From Helicobacter pylori PMSS1 (lineage in GTDB: Bacteria; Campylobacterota; Campylobacteria; Campylobacterales; Arcobacteraceae): DNA of 64,000 nt. This document shows positions 47,794-55,505 of this stretch, piece by piece. A model generated the notes under the pieces. It did not search any database, was not told where the DNA came from, and worked only from the letters and a program-made list of their open reading frames with translations. The stretch's first letter is position 1. Each line of letters starts with the position of its first letter. The translations under genes were made by a program, and so were the position numbers. The stretch is from positions 62,001 through 126,000 of the forward strand of contig CAMCYD010000001.1 in the NCBI GenBank assembly GCA_945883785.1. Direction: 5' to 3'.

Positions 47794-49884
47794 TTAAACT
47801 GCAAACCCCATCTTTCCACTTGATGAAATATTCTTGATTTTTACTTCCTCTTTTATTTTTTGGATTAAATCATCACAATTTTTAATTGGTCTAAATCTAT
47901 TTTGTCGTCTAATTGCTGCAAAATCCCCAGGGGTAATATATTTGATTGCAAAAAGTTGTTTTTTTATCTCTTCATCTACCTTAAAACCATATTCTTTTGC
48001 TTCTTCAACAAACAACTCATAAACTTGAGCTTCTTTTAGATATCCAAATTCTAGTTTCATATCAAATCTTCTTAAACTTGCTCTATCAAGATTGTCTATC
48101 AAATTTGTTGTTGCAATAAAAATTCCATTAAAATTTTCCATTTGTACTAACATCTCATTTACTTGACTTATCTCCCATGATGCTTTTGCATAAGTTCTAT
48201 CTTGTAAAAAACTATCAACTTCATCAAATATGAGTATTGCATTTTCTTCTTGGGCTTCTTGAAATGCTCTTGCAATATTTTTCTCACATTCTCCCACCCA
48301 TTTACTTTGAAGGTCACTCCCTTTTTTAAGTAACACAGGAAGATCTAGAACCTCTCCTAAATATCTTCCATAAGCACTCTTTCCAGTTCCTGCAGCTCCA
48401 TATAAACAAAGTCGTCCCGTTTTTGAATCTTGTAAACCATCTGCTAAAAGTACTAAATCTTCAGTGGTATTGATAAACTTTGGGTTATAAGTTTTTGGCA
48501 AATTTAAAGAAGAAAATGATTTTACTTCATCATATCCTTGTGCTTTAAGGGTATTATTTACTATTTGTTCAAAAACTTCATTTTGGTTATCCCCTTTGAT
48601 AGTGATTGCCACTTTGCTAGCTCGACTAATTATAGCTGGTGCAATATTTTCATTTTGGGCTAATTTATTAATTGTTTCTTCACTTGCAAAGTTTCCACTG
48701 TACTGTTTAATAATCTCTACCCTTTTATTTTTTTGTGGTATTGGAAGCTCAATTGCCATATCAAATCTTCTGATGATAGCATTATCTATCGCACTGATTT
48801 TATTACTTATCCAAATTGTTGGAATAATATTTGTTTCTAAAATCCTATTAATCCACGCTTTGTCTTTTTGTCGTTTAGTTTCAAATATACTATTACCACT
48901 CTCAAAAATATCTTCCGCTTCATCATACATAATAATGTTATTTTCATTTTTCAATATTGCTTGAGCTATCTTATATGCTTTTAGTCTTTTACTACCGTCT
49001 ATTGCATCATCATCTTCATCAGCATAACTAATCTCACTAAGTTTCAGTGATAACTCATTAGCAATCGTTTTTACAAGTTCAGTTTTTCCAGTTCCTGGGC
49101 GACCATAGAGGAGTATATTTATCCCGTGAGATTTTGAAGCTATCGATTTTTGTAAATAAGGTATCAAAATATCTATATCTTTTTGAATATGTGTGTAATC
49201 ACTAAGAGTTAATGTTCCTTTTGGAACTTCCCTTATCACCTCTTTAAAAATTACCTTAATATCAGCGATATTATTTAACATAGCATCGCTAAAAGGATCA
49301 CTAATCAATTCAAATTTGTTCGTTAAATCATTTGTCCCTCGTTTGTATATAGTAACTATAGATGTTTTTGAAAATTTTGACCCATTTTCAAACATTTTTG
49401 TAATAATTCTTGGAGAAAGATCTAAAATCACACCAAGGTAATTTATTGCTTTACTTGTATTAAGCTCTCTTCCAAAAAGATTTAGTGCACTATTTAAAAT
49501 ATCGTATTGATTAGCAATAATTAAAAATCTTAAAACTTTAATTTCATTATCATCAAATCCTATTAATTTTTGTAAATTAGATAGGTTTTTTTCAAGTGAT
49601 TTTAAAGAGCTAAATTGCTCTTTTTTACCATTTAAACGAGTCAATTGTTTTTGTAGTTCAATGATTCCATCATTAATTGTTAAATCATCTGTATCTATAA
49701 ACTGCTCCATCCCCAAGTAAATAGCAAGATTTTCATCATTTATACCATGTCTTTGAAAAAATTGTCTATATCCTTGCAGTGGTAAAAGGACTTTTAATAT
49801 CCAATATGTAACTTGATCTTGTAATGGTTTTTCCACAAAAGTTGATTTGTCATAAGGTAAATCTTTATGAATCTTTCTTCTCAT
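47794..49884 (-). CDS. Tandem AAA+ ATPase (two ATPase modules)
   Basis: LLYGRPGTGKTELVKTIANEL...IIMYDEAEDIF and LYGAAGTGKSAYGRYLGEV...ILIFDEVDSFLQD. Confidence 0.85.
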   Translation of the reverse strand: MRRKIHKDLPYDKSTFVEKPLQDQVTYWILKVLLPLQGYRQFFQRHGINDENLAIYLGMEQFIDTDDLTINDGIIELQKQLTRLNGKKEQFSSLKSLEKNLSNLQKLIGFDDNEIKVLRFLIIANQYDILNSALNLFGRELNTSKAINYLGVILDLSPRIITKMFENGSKFSKTSIVTIYKRGTNDLTNKFELISDPFSDAMLNNIADIKVIFKEVIREVPKGTLTLSDYTHIQKDIDILIPYLQKSIASKSHGINILLYGRPGTGKTELVKTIANELSLKLSEISYADEDDDAIDGSKRLKAYKIAQAILKNENNIIMYDEAEDIFESGNSIFETKRQKDKAWINRILETNIIPTIWISNKISAIDNAIIRRFDMAIELPIPQKNKRVEIIKQYSGNFASEETINKLAQNENIAPAIISRASKVAITIKGDNQNEVFEQIVNNTLKAQGYDEVKSFSSLNLPKTYNPKFINTTEDLVLLADGLQDSKTGRLCLYGAAGTGKSAYGRYLGEVLDLPVLLKKGSDLQSKWVGECEKNIARAFQEAQEENAILIFDEVDSFLQDRTYAKASWEISQVNEMLVQMENFNGIFIATTNLIDNLDRASLRRFDMKLEFGYLKEAQVYELFVEEAKEYGFKVDEEIKKQLFAIKYITPGDFAAIRRQNRFRPIKNCDDLIQKIKEEVKIKNISSSGKMGFAV

Positions 49885-49914
49885 TTTATCCCCTTTGGTT
49901 ATTTCTATAAAAGA

Positions 49915-49947
49915 ACTATAACCAACTAAGTGGACAAGATTATGTCT
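49915..49947 (-). promoter_or_regulatory. Shared promoter box: AGACATAATCTTGTCCA-N10-TATAGT (minus strand)
   Basis: N10 spacing exact; precedes the AAA gene. Confidence 0.7.
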
Positions 49948-50482
49948 ATAATAAATACTCTTTTAAAAGTAAAAAGTCCTCTTCATCATAGCCATATATC
50001 ACAACTTCACACACAAAATCTACCTCTTTAGAAAAATGCTTTTTATAGATTTTAATTACATCTTTTTTAGAAAGTCCACCTACACCACATCCTAAAAGTG
50101 GTAAAACGATTTTTATCTCTTTTTGAAAATGGGTACTATAATTTTCAAGTTCTAGCTCAATATTTTTGAGGATATTTAAAATTGTAAGGAGTGTTGGATC
50201 TCTTTGTTTTTCCCCTTGATTGTAGTCCATAACAGCACAGTGGAGAGCATACTCAAAATTAGAAGCGAATGATGGTGTTCTTACAACATCACCTTTAGAG
50301 AGTTTACCCCTTTTAGATAGCTCTTTATTCATCACATCTTGGAGTTCAAGACCACAATGCCTTTTGAATGCCATCGATACACCTGAACCTAAAACAAGTG
50401 AAGTGTTTGATGCATTGATAATAAAATCAGCTCCATCTTCTTGGAGTAAATTTCCTTTTTTGATTGTTATTGTATAGCTCAT
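49946..50482 (-). CDS. Macro-domain protein
   Basis: TIKKGNLLQEDGADFIINASNTSLVLGSGVSMAFKRHCG. Confidence 0.85.
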   Translation of the reverse strand: MSYTITIKKGNLLQEDGADFIINASNTSLVLGSGVSMAFKRHCGLELQDVMNKELSKRGKLSKGDVVRTPSFASNFEYALHCAVMDYNQGEKQRDPTLLTILNILKNIELELENYSTHFQKEIKIVLPLLGCGVGGLSKKDVIKIYKKHFSKEVDFVCEVVIYGYDEEDFLLLKEYLL

Positions 50483-51189
50483 TATTGTTCTTTCAAAAAC
50501 TCTTCAATATCCAAAACTATCTCATCAATCGCTTCGGTTGCTGGTTTAAAAAGTGCCTTAGTATAAAGCTCATCGAAAATCGCAAGGCTTGGTTCAAGGT
50601 TATTTAAAATTGATATTTTGATATCAGGATGTAAAAATCTATCTGTATTGATAACATATCCACTTGTACCAATAACTACAAACATTTCACAATTATCAAA
50701 CTCCTCCATAAGTTTCTCATACATAGGAGCTGGTTCATGGAAAAAAACAATATTTGGTCTTAGTTTATTTTTACCACACTTTGGACAAGTTTTATAAACA
50801 TCCTCTTGTTTTTGGTATCCTATATCTTCTAAGTATCCACAATCTTCACAATATATTTGAGTTAAATATCCATGAAGATGGATAACATCTTCACATCCTC
50901 CTTTTTCAAATAGATTATCAACATTTTGGGTGATGATAGCTATGTCATTTGGATATTTATCTTTTATCTTTGCTACCATCTTATGAGCATGGTTTGGCTC
51001 TTTATCTTTTAGAGATATTCGTAAATCATCATAAAAGTTTAAAGTCATCTCTCTATTGGTATTTAAACACCCTTGCATACAAACATCTTCTATGCGGTGA
51101 TTATTCCATAAGCCATCTTCGCTTCTAAAGGTGCTAATACCACTCTCCGCACTTATTCCTGCACCGCTTAGGATAATTACTTTTGCCAT
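50482..51189 (-). CDS. Sir2-family NAD+-dependent deacylase
   Basis: VIILSGAGISAESGISTFR, AIITQNVDNLFEKGG, HLHGYL, CxxC...CxxC zinc ribbon, VVIGTSGYV. Confidence 0.9.
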   Translation of the reverse strand: MAKVIILSGAGISAESGISTFRSEDGLWNNHRIEDVCMQGCLNTNREMTLNFYDDLRISLKDKEPNHAHKMVAKIKDKYPNDIAIITQNVDNLFEKGGCEDVIHLHGYLTQIYCEDCGYLEDIGYQKQEDVYKTCPKCGKNKLRPNIVFFHEPAPMYEKLMEEFDNCEMFVVIGTSGYVINTDRFLHPDIKISILNNLEPSLAIFDELYTKALFKPATEAIDEIVLDIEEFLKEQ

Positions 51190-51216
51190 AACTTTTCTCC
51201 TTTATTATTTTTGGAC

Positions 51217-51266
51217 ATTATAAATTACCACCTAGACAAAAAACTGTCTACTCATTTTGTTATTAT
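51217..51266. promoter_or_regulatory. Divergent symmetric promoter box AGACA-AAAAAC-TGTCT with N10 -10 elements on both strands
   Basis: Plus: TGTCTA-N10-TATTAT (51261-51266); minus: TGTCTA-N10-TATAAT (51217-51222). Confidence 0.8.
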
Positions 51267-51296
51267 CTCAAAAGAAATTAAAATAAAAGGGTATAA

Positions 51297-51986
51297 ATGG
51301 AGCAAACCACACTATATGAACACCAAAAGAAAAACTTTTTTCCAAAAGATAATACTTTGGAATATAACAAAGAGTATCTTATAAATGCAAATGTTAGATT
51401 ACCGATAGATGATGGGGGAACAACCTCTACAGGTATCTATTTTCATTTTTGTATCAAAAGGATAGAGGATAATTTAGCTTTTACTATTGAACTCTATTCA
51501 TGGTCAAATGATGAACAAAAACAAACTTCCCTTAAAGACTCAATTTGGAGCGAAGAAGGATTTGGAGCTGGTAAGTTTATCCCTATGATAGTAAACTATT
51601 ACTCCAATATTATCAAAAACTTTTATCTTTATCTTGATGAAAATATTCGTAAGGTATCAGAATTAAAAGAGCTGATAGATAAACTTGAAAATCCAAGTTA
51701 TTCATTCCACTATAAACTACTCAATCTTCTTCCAAGGGAAAAATTTGAGACCTTTTGTAAAAAACATTTTAATAATTATCCAATTTTAAATCTTGCACTT
51801 TTTGAAGAAAATCCTACTAAATACTCAGATGTGATTATTTTTATCCCAAATTATTTTGATGGTTTTTATATAAATGGGATAGAGGTCAGTGTTGATTTGG
51901 ATGAAAATGATTTTCCACTTATTGAGGATGATGATATTGGGGAGATTTCTAATGAGGAGTTTTTTAAAAGGTTTGAGATTGAATAA
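51297..51986 (+). CDS. Hypothetical protein (intact member of duplicated pair)
   Basis: 229 aa; near-identical segments shared with 54722..55192. Confidence 0.75.
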   Translation: MEQTTLYEHQKKNFFPKDNTLEYNKEYLINANVRLPIDDGGTTSTGIYFHFCIKRIEDNLAFTIELYSWSNDEQKQTSLKDSIWSEEGFGAGKFIPMIVNYYSNIIKNFYLYLDENIRKVSELKELIDKLENPSYSFHYKLLNLLPREKFETFCKKHFNNYPILNLALFEENPTKYSDVIIFIPNYFDGFYINGIEVSVDLDENDFPLIEDDDIGEISNEEFFKRFEIE

Positions 51987-52012
51987 GATATCCAATCTCA
52001 TTTTTGCTATCA

Positions 52013-52621
52013 TTATAACAGATCCTCAAATTTATACTTGTCTAAAATATAATTTCTAAGGATTAAATGCTCTCTTTTTAGTTTTTTAACTTCACTTATG
52101 ATATGGGTTTGGAGTGCTTTTCGCATTTCAAATGTTGATAAATCTATTTGTTTAAATTTCTCTATATATACACTTTGAGTATCAAATTTTTTATATTCTA
52201 ACTGAATAATGTGCATGATTTTTCCGCAAGTTTCGACATATCCAACACTATAATGATCTCTTACAAACCCATAAAATGTTTTATGACGATAGTAGTTACT
52301 CATATAAGCTAAATACATACCATCATGAGTAAGATTTGATAAACCATGTAGATATTTTTTAGTTGAACTATTAAGTCTTTCTAAATCTTCATTGAAAAAT
52401 CTTCTCCATTTATCCACTGGTTCACCTAATGAAGAATTTTGTAAATATGGTTCACTAAAATTAAGGGCCAGATAGTGATTTGCAACACAATTAGCATCAT
52501 CTATCACTTTTGCTAGATTTCGGTACACATTATAGACAAGTTTTGGAGCCATAAGAGGCTCCTCTTTTGAAAGAGCAATATTGAAAATTTTTGAAGTGAT
52601 TGTTGTGATATCTTTTAGCAT
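52013..52621 (-). CDS. Hypothetical protein
   Basis: ORF track start 52687 includes a mcrC remnant; internal start MLKDITTITSK at 52621 more likely. Confidence 0.6.
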   Translation of the reverse strand: MLKDITTITSKIFNIALSKEEPLMAPKLVYNVYRNLAKVIDDANCVANHYLALNFSEPYLQNSSLGEPVDKWRRFFNEDLERLNSSTKKYLHGLSNLTHDGMYLAYMSNYYRHKTFYGFVRDHYSVGYVETCGKIMHIIQLEYKKFDTQSVYIEKFKQIDLSTFEMRKALQTHIISEVKKLKREHLILRNYILDKYKFEDLL

Positions 52622-52644
52622 TGTTTTCCTTTTATTTTTTCTAG

Positions 52645-52850
52645 CAAAGAATTGACTTGGATAGAGTTCTATCTTTGGACTATCCACATTCCAATCACTA
52701 AATTCTTTTTGAAGAAGTTTAGTAATATAGATTTAAAATAGTTCAGCTACATTTACCAAGAATCCAAATGTTTCTTGTTTGCCATCTTTATTCTCTTTTA
52801 TATTATCTGTATTGATAATATATTTCGCATATCGAAGCACTTATTCCTGC
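52645..52850 (-). pseudogene. mcrC-like gene fragment
   Basis: ccaatcactaaattctttttgaagaagtttagtaatatagatt...gcatatcgaagcac parallels 59088-59255 of the intact mcrC-like gene, with stops. Confidence 0.8.
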
Positions 52851-52915
52851 ACCGCTTAGGATTATTACTTTTGACATAATTTTTCTCCTTTATTATTTTT
52901 GGACATTGTGACATT
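52846..52915 (-). pseudogene. 5' fragment of sir2 with its leader
   Basis: cttattcctgcaccgcttaggattattacttttgacataatttttctcctttattatttttggacatt parallels 51150-51218. Confidence 0.85.
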
Positions 52916-52931
52916 AACGAACTTACACAGT

Positions 52932-53708
52932 TTATTTTACAGGCTCATTTCTTGCTAGAATTTGAGCTACTCTTAAAACTAATTCTTTGTCGGACTGAAA
53001 ATATTTACTTGCATATGTAAAAGCCCAGCCTTCGTTTTGTACAGCAGATAATACAATTTCTTTATCACTTTGAAGTGCTTTACTCACATATTTCAAAGCA
53101 TTTGCATTATTTTGTACAGCAGTTAAAACAATTTCTCTATCATTTTTAAGTTTTTTATTCGCATATTCCAAAACTAATCCATTGTCTTGTACAGCAGCCA
53201 ATACAATCTCTCTATCATTTTGAAGTTTTTTATTTACCATCATTAATATTCGACCACAGTTTTTTGCTGCAAATAAAACAATTTCTCTATCATTTTGAAG
53301 TTTTTTATTTGCACTCATTAGTGCTAGACCTTTATTTTTCACAGCAGCTAAAACAATCTCTCTATCAGATTGTAGTTCCTTGTTTGTATATGCTAGTGCT
53401 ACTCCATTTTTTTGCACTACATTTAAAATAAATTCTCTATCAGTTTGAAGTACATCACTCGCAAATATTAATGCTTGTGGATGTTTTTTCACAGCAGCTA
53501 AAACAATCTCTTTGTCTGCTCGAAGTATTTCACTTACATATTCTAAAGCTTCTCCATAGTTTTGAACAGCAGCCAACACAACTTCTCTATCATTTTTAAA
53601 CTCTTTATTTAAATACTTAAGAAACCATCCATTATATTGTACTGCAGCTATTGCCGTTGCCTTATCTATTTTGATTGATGCTGAAATATCTTGTTTTTTA
53701 TTAATCAT
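52932..53708 (-). CDS. DUF4116-repeat protein
   Basis: About nine tandem 25-aa units of the form DREIVLAAVQNNGLALEYANKKLQN. Confidence 0.85.
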   Translation of the reverse strand: MINKKQDISASIKIDKATAIAAVQYNGWFLKYLNKEFKNDREVVLAAVQNYGEALEYVSEILRADKEIVLAAVKKHPQALIFASDVLQTDREFILNVVQKNGVALAYTNKELQSDREIVLAAVKNKGLALMSANKKLQNDREIVLFAAKNCGRILMMVNKKLQNDREIVLAAVQDNGLVLEYANKKLKNDREIVLTAVQNNANALKYVSKALQSDKEIVLSAVQNEGWAFTYASKYFQSDKELVLRVAQILARNEPVK

Positions 53709-53734
53709 AATATATTTCCTTTTTATTTTTGAAA

Positions 53735-53784
53735 ATTATAACTAACTAAAAAGACATGTTTTTGTCCATTTACATCGTTATACT
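53735..53784. promoter_or_regulatory. Divergent box AGACA-TGTTTT-TGTCC with N10 -10 elements on both strands
   Basis: Minus: TGTCTT-N10-TATAAT (53735-53740); plus: TGTCCA-N10-TATACT (53779-53784). Confidence 0.7.
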
Positions 53785-53853
53785 TTTATTAGAAAAAATA
53801 GAAAGAAGCTCTTTAGAACAAGTATCAATATATAGTAAAGGATTATCAAATCA

Positions 53854-54075
53854 ATGGAAAAAATAACACTCTCTTTAATTTTCTCAGAATTTAATATACA
53901 TGAAAGCGACATTTTTTCTATAAGTTCATTCGATAATGTATTAACTTATTTTTTATCAGATGAAAATAATACAAAGGCGATTTTAGAAATTAATTTTAAT
54001 GAAATGACATATACAATAACAACAAATGACTATTCAGAAATGAAAAATATCATTATTTTAGAATCATTAGAATAA
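53854..54075 (+). CDS. Small hypothetical protein, 73 aa
   Basis: Downstream of the plus-oriented half of the divergent box. Confidence 0.45.
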   Translation: MEKITLSLIFSEFNIHESDIFSISSFDNVLTYFLSDENNTKAILEINFNEMTYTITTNDYSEMKNIIILESLE

Positions 54076-54171
54076 TGGCAAAACCTAACTTATTTACTAT
54101 TACGAACAATGTACATTTTGATTATTATGACCATATAAATTCTTTCAAAATACAAAAATCTAATTAATTTT

Positions 54172-54540
54172 CTATTTTGTAAAATGGTTTGCCAGAAGTT
54201 GCTTATTTAGATCTAATCCAGTTAGTATAATCGTAACATTTACAGTTTCAACATCAAGCGAATCATTTATTTTTGTTCCAAAAGTGACATCACAATTATC
54301 GTCAACTATGGTATTTATTTTCTCTAACAAATCTACGATAGTTAGAATAGATGCAGCAGAATTCATTGAAAATTTTATCAGTACCCCTTTTGCATTTTGA
54401 ATTGACTCTTTAAAACCATCAGGTAAATAATCAAAAAGATTATCTAGTTTATTATAGCTACCTACTAGCCCATCAATCCTACCTTGATGTGAGAATATCG
54501 TTTGGTAGTCTTCGTCGTCTATTCTTATATTATTGTTCAT
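54172..54540 (-). CDS. Stand-alone FtsZ C-terminal-domain protein
   Basis: IRIDDEDYQTIFSHQGR...ESIQNAKGVLIKFSMNSAASILTIVDLLEKINTIVDDNCDVTFGTKINDSLDVETVNVTIILTGL aligns with FtsZ from the T7 loop to the end of the core; GAGGA ribosome-binding site upstream of ATG. Confidence 0.7.
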   Translation of the reverse strand: MNNNIRIDDEDYQTIFSHQGRIDGLVGSYNKLDNLFDYLPDGFKESIQNAKGVLIKFSMNSAASILTIVDLLEKINTIVDDNCDVTFGTKINDSLDVETVNVTIILTGLDLNKQLLANHFTK

Positions 54541-54641
54541 TGTAGTATTCCTCGTATTAATTTATCAAAAGTATATAAATATTGTAGGACTATTTTGTGT
54601 CCTATTTCTTGGAATTTTTTCTTACCATTTTTATTAGCAAA

Positions 54642-54691
54642 ATTATAAATTACAACATAGACAAAAAACTGTCTAATCGTTTTGTTATTAT
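54642..54691. promoter_or_regulatory. Duplicated divergent box AGACA-AAAAAC-TGTCT with N10 -10 elements on both strands
   Basis: Plus: TGTCTA-N10-TATTAT (54686-54691); minus: TGTCTA-N10-TATAAT (54642-54647). Confidence 0.75.
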
Positions 54692-54721
54692 CTTAAAAGA
54701 AATTAAAATAAAAGGGTATAA

Positions 54722-55192
54722 ATGGAGCAATCCACACTAAACGAACACACAAAGAAAAACTTTTTCCCAAAAGATAACACTTTGGAATGTAACAAAGAAT
54801 ATTTTATGAGTGCCAATATTAAATTGTCAACAGATGCTAGATTTACAACCTATACAGGTATTTTTTTTCATTTTTGTATCAAAAGGATAGAGGATAATTT
54901 ACACTTTACTATTGAACTCTATTCATTGTCATATGATAAGCAAAAACAAACTTCCCTTGAAAATTCATTTTGGAATGAAGAGCGATTTGGAGCAGGTAAG
55001 TATATTCCTATTATTGTGAACTATTATTCCGATTTTATCAAAAATTTTTATCTTTATCTTGATGAAAATATTCATAAGGTATCAGAACTAAAAGAGCTTA
55101 TAGAAATCCTTGAAAATCCAACTTATTCATTCTATTTATGGAAGAAATTTATAATACCCAAAGGAAACCAAACAACATTTTTCACTCCTTAA
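54722..55192 (+). CDS. Truncated paralog of 51297..51986
   Basis: Near-identical through ...ELKELIEILENPTYSF, then diverges and stops early. Confidence 0.65.
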   Translation: MEQSTLNEHTKKNFFPKDNTLECNKEYFMSANIKLSTDARFTTYTGIFFHFCIKRIEDNLHFTIELYSLSYDKQKQTSLENSFWNEERFGAGKYIPIIVNYYSDFIKNFYLYLDENIHKVSELKELIEILENPTYSFYLWKKFIIPKGNQTTFFTP

Positions 55193-55354
55193 TTCAAAAA
55201 TAACAGGCATTTTTGATAAATTCAGTCAAAATAATGTCAGAAATTAGATAGTAAAATTAGAGTGAGGGATTATATTCAATTTTATAAACTGCTCTTACTA
55301 TTTGCCTATCTCGAAATTGAAAAGCTTTTTTTCTGTTTTTGAAATCAGCAAGAA

Positions 55355-55400
55355 TTTTTTTTGAAGTGATTGTTGTGATATCGTTTAGCATTCGGTTCCT
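55355..55400 (-). pseudogene. 5' fragment of the 52013..52621 gene
   Basis: tttttttgaagtgattgttgtgatatcgtttagcat matches 52588-52623. Confidence 0.7.
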
Positions 55401-55416
55401 TTGTTTTTGAAAGGAA

Positions 55417-55438
55417 ACTATAATAAAGTGTTTGGACA
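55417..55438 (-). promoter_or_regulatory. Half-box promoter TGTCCA-N10-TATAGT (minus strand) before the gene fragment
   Basis: N10 spacing exact; left arm degenerate. Confidence 0.55.
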
Positions 55439-55505
55439 GATTGTTTTAAATGTATCATAATATGAGTCGATTACAAAGATTAATCGACTCATATAGCAAA
55501 TTTAC

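Noticed and set aside
47790-47880. Programmed -1 frameshift extending the AAA protein
   Set aside because: No clear X-XXY-YYZ slippery heptamer in the right frame, and the annotated end (SGKMGFAV) looks like a natural terminus for this family; kept only as a low-interest open frame.
52932-53708. 75-nt periodic DNA resembling a CRISPR or satellite array
   Set aside because: The period is in frame and encodes DUF4116-like 25-aa repeats; no unique spacers of CRISPR type.
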